From assembly GCF_041260155.1 (NCBI RefSeq), contig NC_091945.1, positions 27,276,296 through 27,340,295 on the forward strand: a stretch of 64,000 bases of DNA. Reading direction: 5' to 3'. Under the pieces are notes generated by a model, which had not been told where the DNA came from, did not search any database, and saw only the letters and a program-made list of their open reading frames with translations. The first letter of the stretch is position 1. Every line of letters starts with the position of its first letter. The DNA comes from Ptychodera flava. Taxonomy: Eukaryota > Hemichordata > Enteropneusta > Ptychoderidae. The position numbers and the translations under genes were made by a program. Positions 45,976 to 58,454 of this stretch are shown piece after piece.

Positions 45976-47400
45976 AAAGTGAAGAATGACTTTTAAGACT
46001 TCTATTTTGTTATAATTTTGTGTAAATGGAAGCCATAATGAAGCCAGCTTTTTAGAAATTCACAAATTATTTGATCAAAATTTGTCTATTGTCAAAAACA
46101 TTTGGAAGATAAGTAAACAATAAATTTGAGTACAAAAATAAAGTCTTTAGAGTAAATTAAATGTGAAGAACGGGTTGATTTAATATGTTACATATATTTA
46201 GTGCAGATTTTACTGTAATAATAATGACAGGTAAAGTTGGATATGAGTTCATGAAGCAGCTGTATTTTTAGTTGATGACGCAGTTCAAATAACCGTCAAG
46301 ACAGCTATGAGTCAGATGACTTCTATTCAGCGACCTTTACAGAATGGAATCAATATCTGTTTATGCATTTTTACCCTGTCACTCCAGGGCATATGGTTTA
46401 TGTTGCCAGTTGTGTGACCTTTAATTGATAAAAATGAGTGGAGAACATACAAGAGCTCCTCAGTATAGAGAACTGCTGTCCGTGATTGCCGCATGCCTGT
46501 CATGATTCTAAATTCATCAAATTGTCGTCATGATAAACGCTGTTTCTTCTCTCTCCATGGTGACCCTAGTGTGATGTATAACAAATAATGGTAATTTATT
46601 TCATCGTACACAAATGTGTGAAGCCAGAAATATATTCTTGAACATGGCAATTTATCACCTTTACTTAACCAACTTCAGTGTCTGAAATACGTGACAGACA
46701 TCACTGACAGAGTTGCTTTAAGTTTAGCAGTCCTTAGTAGCTTGATATTAGCTCCTTCATGAAATTTGAACAAAACTGTGAACTATAGAACTATATTCCT
46801 AATTCTGCAGTCATATTTTTCATGATCTCAATCACTGCAGTAATGAAAAACATGTTTACTTGTTTCCATTGGTGTCATAGATAATTCTATCATCATCATG
46901 ATGGCAAATATCCTCCAAATCACACAGGACAGCCAGAACTTAGATATATTAAAACTACTGTATCAGTTGACTTTACATAAACAAGATTGGAATGTTGGCT
47001 ATATTAAGAAATGGGAGGGTCAAGAAGGGACATTCCCTATCTGGATGTCAGACAATACTAGACCTGGAATGCAAGAACTCAACCTTATATCTTGGACCTA
47101 CTTTATTATCTGCCAAAAATAGAAAACTGTGAGTGCGACATCTTCAATTCAAAGTGGCCCCGAGATTTAAAGTGGTAGGCTACTAACAAGAAAGTAATTA
47201 AAGCAGCATTTTCTGAATTTTTTATGGATTCAAAAAGAGATACACAGACATGAATAATTTTATCAGGTAACAGACTTTTCAGGTACTGTACAGGCTTTGG
47301 TTTGTGGGAGACCTAAGACTGAATCTTTCATGGATTCAAAAAGAGATTGATCAACATAAACAACTATCACAAGTAAAAAGCAATTCAGCGTTTTGTTTTA
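45976..47400. other. Intergenic or intronic, no gene recognised
   Basis: Two open stretches (46898-47122, 47304-47534) lack family similarity; the second runs into the transposon at 47401. Confidence 0.4.
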
Positions 47401-49429
47401 GGGGAGAACATTTGATTTTCGGGGGGGGGGGGGTATGGAGGAAATCGGTATGGGAGCAAATTTTTTTTTCCTGTCACAGCAATTTTTTTTTCTACTGTCA
47501 GAGCTGCATCAATTTTTTTTTTCAAATGGAGTAGCAATGCAATTTTTTTTTTCTTTGTCATCAAGTTTGTGATGCATTGTATATAAGGAAGTCATCATTA
47601 TTTACGGCGTGAAACTCAGAAATTTTGAGTGACACCCCCCTCCCCATCAACCATGATGAATTTGAGTAACTCCCCTCTCTAACTCTGAAATTTTGACTGA
47701 TCCCCCCACTTAGAAAAGTTAAATACAAATACATGTATTTGTAAAATTCACAAAATACAGCAACAGTAAAGACCTTTCAAATCCTGATGTACCCTGCTAG
47801 ACGATCATCAGTTATCTCATGATGGTTCAAAAAAGGTGAACCCATCAAAATGAAATTGCAAGTCACAATAAAATAAAGATATAAAAGCTCACACAGTATC
47901 TAACATATAGTATATTGTTTAATTTGGATGGGTATTATGACAGGGTTTTCACTAGGATGTCTGACCGGGCAGAATTTGAAAGTACAGGGGGAGAACACGT
48001 GAGAGGCTTAGGGGGAAAGTGTCACAGGGGCTTTCCCCTATCTTGCATGGAAATTTTTAAGATATTGATGTGTGCAATGGTGCAGTCTGGTGCAATCTGA
48101 GAGGTGTTTTTTAATTTTTTCACTAAGTGAAACTGTTAGAACACCCCAAGGGGGAGCACAAGAGGATGTTTCCCCCTCTCATATTGGAAATTTTGGGAAA
48201 TTGATGTGTTTAATGGTGCAATCTGAGAGGAGTTTCAGGTTATTTTGCACTCGGCAAAACTGTTTGAAAATGACATTGAACACTGCAATATTTTTTTACA
48301 TTTTATGCATGATTAGTGTTTGTGTCACAATATTCAACAACCAAACAATGACAATACAATTTGTGAAAAACAGTTCTGTTTGCCAGAGACTGAAGATAAA
48401 TAAATATACAGGAACGGAAAATCTGTGACCTTCTTGTGTCATTTCTCCAGCTGCCAGCTTCTAATGAAAAGCATGAATATGGTATGTTTAACTGTCAAAA
48501 TGGTCATTGAACTGAGGTAAATGAAAACATGTTTCTGTGATAATAAATGATGAATTCACAACAGTTCAGTTGTGTCCTAGATCTTGCGAAAATTTTGAGA
48601 AATTGATGTGCGCCACGGTGCAGTGTAGTGCAATCCAATAGGTATTTAATATTTGTCTTTTACCAGTAAAACTGTTAGAAGACCCAGGGGGGGAGAGCAC
48701 GAGAGGGGTTGCCCCCTCTCGCATTGAAAATTTTGAGAAATGGATGTGTGCAATGGTGCAATCTGAGATGTGTTTCAATTTATTTTGCCAAAAAAAATTG
48801 AGTAACCCCCCCCCCTCTTCCTCTCCACATTTTGAGTAACGCCCCCCTGAAGTTTTCAATTTTTTTAGTGACCCCCTCCCTTGTATTTCATTATATTTGT
48901 TGTTCCTCAATTTTTCATTGTCAACTTGTGCATCTTCCTAATATATTTATATTGAGAGAATAATATATTGATTTTAACACTAGTTTATTGACTCCTGTCT
49001 TGTGTTTTAAAATTTTCACAATTTACAGAAGTCAAAAAGTCCCCTTTAGATAGTGCCTATGCCATTGAGATATTGCAACAGAAATCCTGAAATATGATTT
49101 CTTGGGTCAGAAAAGGGAAGGAAAACATTGAGTGTACTGAGGTGTAGTGCATGCTTATATCATAAGTGCTGGGAAAAAAACATAAGAATTGCTTGTGGTA
49201 AAAACATTTGCGCCGCCTATGGCGGCGCGCCGGCAAAGAATACATGAGAATAGGGTTTCCAAATTTTGTTGGTGCATTCTGACAATTTTTTTTTCACTTC
49301 TGTCTATTATGACAATTTTTTTTTTCTATGACAGGATCAATTTTTTTTTCTTCTCTCTCACCTGGCGACAAATTTTTTTTTCTCAAAATCCTCCATACCC
49401 CCCCCCCCAGAAATCAAATGGTGTTCCCC
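47401..49429. mobile_element. TTA-type (PIF/Harbinger-like) element, about 2 kb, with a nested relative
   Basis: Left GGGGAGAACATTTGATTTTC plus poly-G and tatggagg. Right end is the inverse of GGGGAACACCATTTGATTTC plus poly-G and tatggagg. TTA is present on both sides (47398-47400, 49430-49432). Just inside each end are T-run blocks (47460-47560, 49285-49382) repeated every 25-40 bp, the same design as 10870-12924. A GC hairpin, CGCCGCC-tat-GGCGGCG, lies at 49211-49227. Another element is nested inside. No transposase. Confidence 0.7.
47587..48878. mobile_element. Nested TTA-type element, same family as 1-2158
   Basis: Preceded by TAA; begins GGAAGTCATCATTATTTACG. Contains four copies of the attgatgtgtgcaatggtgc-type unit (near 48060, 48195, 48600, 48735), matching the order in 1-2158. 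The right terminus has lost about 20 bases compared with the copy at 2130-2158. Confidence 0.6.
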
Positions 49430-50009
49430 TTACAAGACGTGTTAATTTGTTAATGTGTTAATGTGTTATGTAGGGAAAGCATAAATTCCAGTCTTTTTCA
49501 TTGTCAAGTCAGTTAGTAGTGACAAAATAGTGGAATATCACATTATGAAGACAATCTTCTTGAAATGACTCTGGACAAACTGCAGTATTCTGTTTTCAAT
49601 ATTGATATTTCTCAAAATGTTTCTGTCACAACGACATTCCATAAGAAAAATGTCTGACAAAAAGATCTTATGCTCTTCTTTGAATGTTGACTTGAAGCTT
49701 CTTCAAATTTTAGAGTAGAAATCATCATCTACATATTCTGAGAAGTTCTTGGACTTTAATGTAGTGTAAATTCAATGTTTAGCAGATTGGAATCACTGCC
49801 TACTGAATATATTACTGTTAAACAACAAGAATGTAACCATATTCCTGCAGTTTGATTTTTATCATTACTTTTGCTGCGTTCTTGTTATTTATCATTTTTC
49901 TTTGGTATGAATAGATATAATTATTAGATAAACAAAATATTATTTTGGACACATAGGCACCAATTTATTAGTCTATAAATTACCAAATGAAATAATATTT
50001 TTCAATAAA

Positions 50010-50088
50010 TTAACCCTTTGAACCCGGCTTGGACATAAATGTCCGATGATGTCATAGAGTACCAGGGGGTCAGGGTGCAAAGGGTTAA
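50010..50088. mobile_element. 79-bp TTAA MITE
   Basis: TTAACCCTTTGAACCC at the left and GTGCAAAGGGTTAA at the right. The ends resemble family B but the interior is unrelated. Confidence 0.65.
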
Positions 50089-50454
50089 ACGACTGCACTA
50101 TAATATGTTCCACAAGTCATTGCCAAGCTTTGAACATCTTAGACAGTATGTAAATGCTACTTGCTTTATCAAATGTATGCTGGTACATTCCTTTTCTGAT
50201 TGTCTAGATATTCTTAACAGTGTAAATTTCTCAGACCTTCATCATCATAACGTTTTCAAACAGCTTTTAAACCAAATACTTCTGAAAATAAAACAAATTT
50301 CATTCCTCATCTTTTGTGCAATGCACTATAATATATAGTAGAGAAACTACTGTCTATGGTACACGTACTATGAAATATTTTATCAATTTTTGTATTGAAA
50401 TCAGGATGACTTTGGCATTTTTAATTGCTTATGTGATGTGCTGAGTTCAATGAT

Positions 50455-50762
50455 GAACCAGTAACATTTGATGATTTTTTTCACTATTTTTGTTTTTAAT
50501 GTCACTACAGTTTCTTGTTCTAATCTCCAAAGCATGTTGAGATACACGGTATTCAGCTTGTCAGCTTGGCCTGTACATGTTTAAACTGAATTGTTATTTT
50601 ATAACAAGTGAATTCTGGTTTCGCCTAGAATTCAAATATACCCTAAACGATAGCAGTGCACCTACTGTCATGCTAGGGAGTAGAACAAGAGCTTGTGATT
50701 GACATACAAAACAAAAAGTTGTGAAAACATCATCAAAACAAGTTACTGCTACTGGCCCTATA
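50455..50762. mobile_element. Fold-back MITE family I, copy 3
   Basis: ttgatgatttttttcactat at the left, inverse arm with ggagtagaacaagagcttgt and catcatcaaaacaagttact at the right, ending at ctggccct. Confidence 0.6.
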
Positions 50763-51853
50763 ATACTGTTAAGGTCAATTTATATTCATTTCTTCAATGC
50801 GATAGGTTTTACTGTTATGTCATGTTTTAGAGTCATATACTTTAGAGTCATATATTTTTCTCTTTTTAATACTGTATTTTGTTTGTTTTTCTAAGTTTTG
50901 TCCATTGAAGCTATGAGAGGGTGAAGGCACATTGCTCTTGCAGCAAAAGAAATTATTAAACAAAATTAGTAAATCTTTACCTGCGTCTATAAGAAAAATT
51001 GCAGCATAATTTTTTTTTCTGTTTTTATTTTATTATACTTCCTCACTGGCATACACAGAGTTCACATGGCAAAGGAAAGAGAAAAATATCAAAAAGAATC
51101 TATACTGCGAATATAACAATATAAAAGTATCCTCAGTGTAACACAGGAAGCTGCGGGGACATACTAAATCGCTTTTAAACTTTGGATTCCAATATTAAAT
51201 GTAGTGACCATTATGCCAGGTTATTTTTAAATGCATTAGATGTTAGACAGGATTTAATAGAAGAGTTGAGTAATTGAGACTGTACTCGCTGGGTCTTCCG
51301 ATCAGACAACATCTGGGATTTGCATACATGTAGAACTTTATAAAACTTTTTACAGCATCTATTTATTATCACCAATGAAATTTGCAATAACCAGTTGTCA
51401 CATGGTGATAAAAAAATCCTGGAATTTCTAAGGCCAGGGATCAGGAACATGAAGACAATCTACATTGGTACTTCACTGCATGTGTTAGTTAATTACCATC
51501 AGATATACCATATGGACTTTCTCATTCAGGGACTTCATTATTTTACAACGGCGGTAACTAATTTGTTACTATACATGTAACTTCTCCATCAAATACACAA
51601 TTTCCTGTATAAATTATTAATTTATACAAAGTTCATAGAAACCACATAATTTTTATCAATTGAAAATATTCATTTGGTCGAAAATTTAAAAGTGCATAAC
51701 ATTTTTACACATAAAAACATAAAATAACAAAATATAGTGATTTTTTCCAAGTAAAGAAAATTTTTTTCAACCAAAAAACCATGTGAATGAGCATTTTTCA
51801 TTTTTCAAGATTGAGTTGTATTTGCTTACTGTACTTGATCTATTTTTCTGCAG
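50763..51853. other. Presumed intron or promoter before Kelch gene 2
   Basis: AT-rich, no supportable exon. It ends in a good 3' splice site, tctatttttctgcag, at 51853. Confidence 0.4.
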
Positions 51854-52058
51854 GTTTACATTGTACATCTTTTGGTGAATGTCAAGATAGTAAGAAACAC
51901 AACCAAGAAAACAACACAACAATTACTGTGAACGACTCTTTGAATTCAGGTTTACTCTCCAAACAGTCAAAATTCGGTCGGTAAGGAGACTACTCGGTGG
52001 CTCTGGTGGTGACGGGGAGGATACGCCACCAGAGGGCCCCCCACCACCAAGTCCAAAG
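51854..52058 (+). other. Exon upstream of Kelch gene 2 ATG: 5' UTR or N-terminal coding extension
   Basis: If the 3' splice site at 51851-51853 is used, an in-frame TAA at 51891-51893 makes this 5' UTR. From 51894 on the Kelch frame is open, and the last 30 codons before the Met look like protein: IRSVRRLLGGSGGDGEDTPP and then EGPPPPSPK. Internal AGs at 51948-51949 and 51965-51966 would skip the stop. So either an alternative acceptor adds about 30-35 residues plus upstream exons, or the resemblance is chance. Confidence 0.4.
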
Positions 52059-54182
52059 ATGCACAAGAGAAGGTCGCAGGTGGAAAGAGACCGAGCTGAG
52101 TTGCAGGAGCTCTTAGCCGCATCACAGAGTCCAAAACTGAAGAGAAAGTCGCTTACAAAGCCACTCAACTACAACTTCATGCAAGATTATGGGGATGATG
52201 AGCCCAGCGGTGCAAATGCATATACCTTGTGGGGGGCTCGGCAGGCAGATTTATCCAGGTCTGAGCGAGATCTACGAGACTCAAGGGAATTACGAGAACC
52301 ACGAGAAAGACCACTTGCGTCGTCCTTCTTTTCTGACAAATCTGATAGCACACCATCGGTTGTGATTACTGGATCATCATCATTGTCAAAGTCGAAAACA
52401 AAAGCAAATCCAAAGAAAAGCACTGAAAGTGTTTATGACTTCTTCCCAGATGTACACAAGTTTAAGGATGTTCAGCATCTGCCTACTATGTTGGAAGGAC
52501 TTAAAGCTTTGTACGAAGACCAGCTTCTGGTTGATGTCACAATTCTAGTCGATAGTGATGAGTTCCCCTGCCACCGACTTGTACTAGCAGCCTGCAGCCC
52601 TTACTTTCAAGCAATGTTCACCCGTGATCTGAAGGAGAGTCGCAAGGATAGAATACGCATCAACGGTGTGGAATCTGAAGCAATGCGATTGATCATTCAG
52701 TATGCATACACTTCAGAAATTGAAATTAATGTGGACAATGTACAAGGTCTGATGCTAGCCTCCAATATGTTTCAGTTGTTGGGAATTCGGGATGCCTGTG
52801 CTGCCTACATGGAACGCCACGTCACACTAGGAAACTGTATCAATATATATTTCTTTGCATCTGCGCATGAATGTGGAAATTTGCAAGATCTCGCGAGAGA
52901 GCTGATATACGATAAATTCGCCGATGTCTGCAAGGAAGAGGAATTCTACACCCTCGGCAAAGAGAAACTGATTGACCTGATATCACGGGATGAGATCAAT
53001 GTAGAAAGGGAAGAGACTGTCTATGAAGCAGTTATGACTTGGGTAAAACGTGACATGGACAATCGCAAAGACGATCTGCTGGAGGTCTTGAAGCATGTCC
53101 GATTTGCACTGTTAAGCCCGTATTTCATCCACGATTGTATGGAAAGAGAGCGTCTCATCTACTCCTCCAAGACCTGCCAGCAGTTGTTTGAAGAGGCACT
53201 GCAGTACCACCTGCTGAAGGACCGCCGTCCGAACCTCAAGCTTCTGGCGAACATGAACGTCAACACCCGACGCGGCATGCCGTTTAAAGATATGGTAATA
53301 TTCCTGACAAGGAATGAAGTGTCGGACATTAGCGTTGGTAATGATAATTATCGGCTGCGCACCTTGCCAGATTTGAGTGAGCATCCAGAATGTGTAGTCA
53401 TGGGAGAAAACCAGATCTACACAGCAGGAAAGCAGCATATAGAATTCAGCACCCGTCGCATGCACAGACGAGGAGGAGGCCTCTATCAATATGATCTTTT
53501 TGAGAAAAAATGGCTCTCCCGTGCCCCAATGTCCTTCACGCGCACTCACTTCCGTATGGCTGTACTTGACGGGCAGATATATGTAGTTGGAGGTGTTGGT
53601 CCTGATGGTGTGCTAGCAAGCGTTGAAGTATACAGTCCCCAAACTAACGCCTGGCGAATGATATCTCCCCTACCACATGCCGTGAAGGCGCACTGCATGA
53701 CCGCCTTCGGCGGGCAGCTGTACGTCATTGGAGGCGAATGCGAAGACACAGTCCTGGATTCAGTCCTATGCTACAACCCAAGAACCGACATCTGGTCCAA
53801 TTCGGCCAACTTGATCCTGCCCAGGTGCAGTGCTGGCATCGCAGTGCACAACCATGAGATCTGGGTGGTTGGGGGCACCGTCACCCTGATCAGTGACAAG
53901 CACCCTGAGAATATGCTGAAGTCTGTGGAGATCTACTGCCCGGCCAAGAATGAGTGGCGGTTTGGCCCGGAGCTTCCAGAAGGGAGATGCAACTGCCAAA
54001 TAGTGAGCTACAACAATGATATCTTCTGCATGGGTGGAGACACAGGCGACGAAGAATCGGAAAACAAGATTTGGAAGTTAGAATCTGAGTCAACAGGATG
54101 GGTGGATGACAAAAGCAGTTGGCCTAACATTTCACCCCCATACAGCTGTGTTATTGCCCGAATGATCAGAGATTCACAGTGA
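52059..54182 (+). CDS. BTB-BACK-Kelch protein (KLHL-like), 707 aa or more, single main coding exon
   Basis: Probable CUL3 ubiquitin-ligase adaptor. Domain order: charged, low-complexity N-terminal region 1-125 with an Arg/Glu-rich stretch (SRSERDLRDSRELREPRERP at 66-85) and a Ser/Lys-rich stretch; BTB about 146-255 (LLVDVTILVDSDEFPCHRLV, AACSPYFQAMFTRDLKESR); BACK about 258-365 (NCINIYFFASAHECG, EEFYTLGKEKLIDLIS, WVKRDMD); then Kelch blades with IYVVGG 507, LYVIGG 554, IWVVGG 601 and IFCMGG 655. The long N-terminal region before BTB is unusual for the family, where BTB normally starts within the first 50 residues. ATG at 52059 has A at -3, but coding may begin further upstream. I cannot name the orthologue. 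It is only moderately similar to the Kelch gene at 22845, so the pair is not a recent duplication. Confidence 0.93.
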   Translation: MHKRRSQVERDRAELQELLAASQSPKLKRKSLTKPLNYNFMQDYGDDEPSGANAYTLWGARQADLSRSERDLRDSRELREPRERPLASSFFSDKSDSTPSVVITGSSSLSKSKTKANPKKSTESVYDFFPDVHKFKDVQHLPTMLEGLKALYEDQLLVDVTILVDSDEFPCHRLVLAACSPYFQAMFTRDLKESRKDRIRINGVESEAMRLIIQYAYTSEIEINVDNVQGLMLASNMFQLLGIRDACAAYMERHVTLGNCINIYFFASAHECGNLQDLARELIYDKFADVCKEEEFYTLGKEKLIDLISRDEINVEREETVYEAVMTWVKRDMDNRKDDLLEVLKHVRFALLSPYFIHDCMERERLIYSSKTCQQLFEEALQYHLLKDRRPNLKLLANMNVNTRRGMPFKDMVIFLTRNEVSDISVGNDNYRLRTLPDLSEHPECVVMGENQIYTAGKQHIEFSTRRMHRRGGGLYQYDLFEKKWLSRAPMSFTRTHFRMAVLDGQIYVVGGVGPDGVLASVEVYSPQTNAWRMISPLPHAVKAHCMTAFGGQLYVIGGECEDTVLDSVLCYNPRTDIWSNSANLILPRCSAGIAVHNHEIWVVGGTVTLISDKHPENMLKSVEIYCPAKNEWRFGPELPEGRCNCQIVSYNNDIFCMGGDTGDEESENKIWKLESESTGWVDDKSSWPNISPPYSCVIARMIRDSQ

Positions 54183-55800
54183 TAATTATAACATCAAATA
54201 AACATCAGGCCGATATTGAAGAGATAACACTATTTTCCTATACTGTCCATGTCAAAGGTCAGATGTTACTGGTCAAATTTCAGTGATATATTCCCAGTTC
54301 ATGCCCCTTTTCTCCCTCTCCAATCGGTTGATCCAGAGGAAGTGATGGAATACATTTAAATCTTGAGATCATCTAGACAGAGGGATCAGTTTGTAAACGA
54401 GGGAAGGAAAAGAGAACCCCCACCAGTTGCCCTGTCTGCAATACTGCATTGATGGGACCAGGATGTATGGTACATCATGTCGAGAAACCGTACCCGTGCA
54501 GTTGGAAAGGTCCACGATTTCTTCAACCTTGCATGCCGAGCGAAATTGGCACTCAACAACAGGTTTGAAATGTTCCGACCTTTCCACCTGCACCTTGAAT
54601 TTTCATCAAAAAGTCATTTTCAATCAGATTGTGGAGATGTTATCCAGAAACAGGACGGACACAGTTATGACGAAAATGATACTTATCTTCTGAAAGACCA
54701 TTGTGAAAATGCTAATTCTTAAGAAACAAAGTGATTTCATTGGAAATCAACACTTGAAATCAGCTAAGTACAAAAAAAGTCCTTGGGATTTTAAGTTACA
54801 GAAAAGAACATGTGACTGCCACGAAATCAATCTTGAATTTTTTTTTTTTCCGTTCTGACAATACCAGTTTAAAATCATAGGTTATCTCACATTTTAGCAC
54901 AAAAGCAGTCCAGTTTATATGTAATATGATCACTGGAGTAAAAAGTAAACTTTTAAAAATAATTGGCCAGAGAGTGATTAGTGTCAGCTGATTTCAAATA
55001 TTTATTTACTAAAACACCAAGGATTCAAGAAACGATATATTAAACCCATGAGATATAAACAGTAAAATGAGCAATAGACAGCTTTAATGCTAATTCTGTC
55101 AAATTTGTTTCAAATATTTTCTTTTTCTTTTATTTATAGTTCTCTGAGCAACTTGTAAAGAATAAAGTTTATCCACCTTAACCTTGCTAATATAATTGTC
55201 TGATTGCTTCAGAGAGGACCTAATTACTAATATTACATTTTTGATGGCTATTTTGAGAGATTGTTAGTATTTGAGCACAAATATTCATCTATGACAACTG
55301 ATATTGTCATGTAAAATTTACAAGTAGTGGAACTGGTTCGCAGAATTGTCATCAAATATTGATAACGACTTTATTTTACTGTTCAATATACAGTGTCTAC
55401 ATTTATGTCCACAGTAATGACACAACTTGTCATAAAACAGGTTTAATAGAAAAACGTAGACCTTATTCACTTCGTATATATTTCACCATAAATCATGACC
55501 AGTCCTTGCAACCGATGAGAACTTTTTGATGAGTAAAACTATGATATTCTATGAAAGTAGTATTTTACCTGTATGATTCAGTAAAAAGATTTTAAAATAG
55601 ATGCCAAACTCTGACAAACAAAATTACACTTTTCCTCTGTTCAAAATAAATGAAACGAAAATGTACATTAATTTCATAGAATATTTTCACATCTTGTGTT
55701 GTCATTCAAGTATTTATATAAGTATTTTGGTTGTGTAGCGAGATACCATTTTGTAGATTTTTTAAGAAGTGTATTTACAACCTAGAGAATAAAGTGCATA
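54183..55800 (+). other. Presumed 3' UTR of Kelch gene 2
   Basis: No coding sequence. AATAAA signals lie at 54197-54202 (very close to the stop), 55161-55166 and 55788-55793; either of the last two could end the transcript. Confidence 0.4.
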
Positions 55801-57770
55801 TTTTAGATGACTACCGAAGACGATTTGTTTCATGTTTCAGTGTGTTGATTTGTTTCTATGTGTGGGCTGTTTCAACTGTTTGTGTTTGCCTTACCACCCT
55901 CTACACAGGTCAGTAAATTGAAAACGATGGACACCACATTGTTAGATGCATATTGATTGTCCTTGACCACTATTGTCCACCTTTGAGCAGCCCAGAACTC
56001 AATAATTTTGTTTCTGAGTTCAGTCCTTGGCCTCTTCTAAGCCTTCTTTCCCTACAGAAAATAATGTGTCCCACTGCTTTCATAGAATCAGTGTATGTTG
56101 CCAACACAGTTTTTTTCAAAGGAATTTTTCTCATCTAATATGACAAGGAAACCCCCGCATACTAGAAATTTTCAAAAAGCGAGAGAATCTAAAGTTTACT
56201 ATGGTAGCAATAATTTACTTGAAGGATGAAGGGGTGTATATTTGGGTTAAAAAACCTCAATTTTGGTATTAATGATTAAAATTGATTTAAGTCAGAAACT
56301 TGATACTACTTTCTGAAATGTAATTATTTTCCATTATCTAACCTCATTCTAAAATGGCATGGGTTGAAAGACCAACTCAAAAAAATGATTCAAAACATGA
56401 GCAAAATTAAAATGCCTCTTATTCAAAATGTAAGAACTTTATTGCCAAACAAAATAATTAGTTGTTTTATTATATAGTATTTAAAGAACTTTGTGTGAAA
56501 ATTTCAGAAAATTTGACCCAGCCAGAGTGGAGTTAAGTTCTTTGGAAATCTCGAAATTGGGAGAAAGAGAAGCTACAGAATCGGTTGATTTGCATATATT
56601 TGCGTATTATCAACACTTCTTTATCGCCCAACTTATGACTTCTTGACAAGCTAAAAGGTGAAGCCAACCGATATTTTAATATTGGGTTAATTAAAATTGA
56701 ATGAATATTTGCAAAAAAGAGTGATTTTGAGCAAAATACGCTGTGTTGGGTGCATCGCCCCCGTAACTGACACAGGCTGTATTTTTACATAAAAGTTCAC
56801 CTTGAACGTATTACCTTTAGTGATAGTAGTAGCTCTGTATTTATTATCATGTCATGTAACTTTTGAGTTGCCTAGCCCCGCTGACTTCCAAGTCACATTT
56901 TGCTTCATACAAATACAACCATGGAAAGTGAGCAAAGAATAAATACACCTGTGGCCAATTAACTGTTGATTATTGATATAGTCAGAAATTGTGCTTGTAT
57001 AAAGACAAAAGTGATCCTTCCATAATCCCATACCTTCATACCAAATATAAATTGAAATAAGACAGTTAAAATCTCTCCTCTTGATAGAATTGCCTTTCCA
57101 ACAAACTTTGGAAGCTGTCTGAATGGTTTTAGAATTTAAGTGTTGGATTTAAAATAACTTCAAAAACTGAAAAATATGTGATTCTGTGGGCCTAAGATGA
57201 AGATAATTACAAAACATAGGGCCAAAGTCCCTGAAGCTACTATAGACATGGATACAAAATTAAGTATTTCCTTACTGTATGAAATTATCTCACTAAGGTC
57301 ATCCTACGGACAAGTAAACTAAATATTAAAGCTGTCTGACCAGCGGTTTTGAAAGAACAAGCAACTCAACAGTTGACAGAGCTCTGTTGAGTTTAATGTA
57401 GAGAATAACCTTTTGTGACACATGTATTGATGAAGAAGGTGGATATCTTTGATTAACATTGTGAGTTCTGTTTAACAAGTTGAGACTGTACATACTCAGA
57501 GAAAGCACACTGAAGAGACAAAGTTTGAAACTTAAGAAGTTCAAGGTCATCAAAAGCATTATAAGGAATCATGTTACACTTTCATTGCACTGTTTACACA
57601 GATTGCATAATTGCTATAAATAGCACATGAGGAATCTTTATACAGCCCAGCTTTACCATAAAAACCCTATCACTTTGACCACTCTTTTAATTGACCACTC
57701 TATTTTTTTCCTCAAAAAGTAATTTTATTTTATCCTTACCAAGTCAACCATAAATGGAAATTAGAACTTT

Positions 57771-57800
57771 CTCTATCTCTATCTCTATCTCTATCTCTAT
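57771..57800. repeat. (CTCTAT)5 microsatellite
   Basis: Five exact copies of the hexamer. Confidence 0.95.
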
Positions 57801-58411
57801 TGACTATTTTGAGCAATTTCTTTTAGATAACATACAGGGCACAATAAATGACGGTTCAGAATATCAAAGTTGGGATTCAGGAAAGTTGCCTTTACATGTT
57901 TTAATCCTCCAAGATGGTAAGCATTTCACTATGAACTGTCAAAAAAAGTTGAACTTTCTGATAATTCTACACTAAAATTATTTTGGCTTTGATGATTTCC
58001 TAATTAATTCAATTATTTAAAATCATATTAATTATTTTTTCTGGGTGAATTGATAGGGTTTATACAGTACAAGAATTACATACAATGTAAGTCAAATTTT
58101 GACCAAAAATGACAAAAAAATTCCTTAAAAATACAGATTTGCATATTTCATCACAATTTGAACAAGTCTAAGTTGGGTTACCCCTAGGGACCTGTATACC
58201 AAATAACAAAGCTGTCTGACCAGCGGTTATGAAGAAGAAGATTTTTTACCAAAAACACCTTTTTTGGCATTAATTTGCCTATTTTCAACAATATCAAAAA
58301 ATTAAAAAAAATAGTTTCTCAAAATCGTATTTTTCATCTACACAACAAATATCAAATCAGTAAGTACTGCGGTTCTCAAGATATTTGAGTGGACGGACGC
58401 CTCACAAGCGG

Positions 58412-58454
58412 ACATACATACATACATACATACATACATACATACATACATACA
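58412..58454. repeat. (ACAT)n microsatellite
   Basis: About eleven tetramer copies, flanked by ggacggacgcctcac and gactgacgccggacgg, which look like parts of a dispersed repeat. Confidence 0.9.

Noticed and set aside
53112-53549. 145-codon minus-strand frame inside Kelch gene 2
   Set aside because: Antisense shadow of a confident Kelch coding exon; low-quality composition.
22845-54182. Idea that the two Kelch genes are a recent local duplicate
   Set aside because: The BTB and BACK regions are only moderately similar, at the level of general family members, and the N-termini and Kelch parts differ widely.
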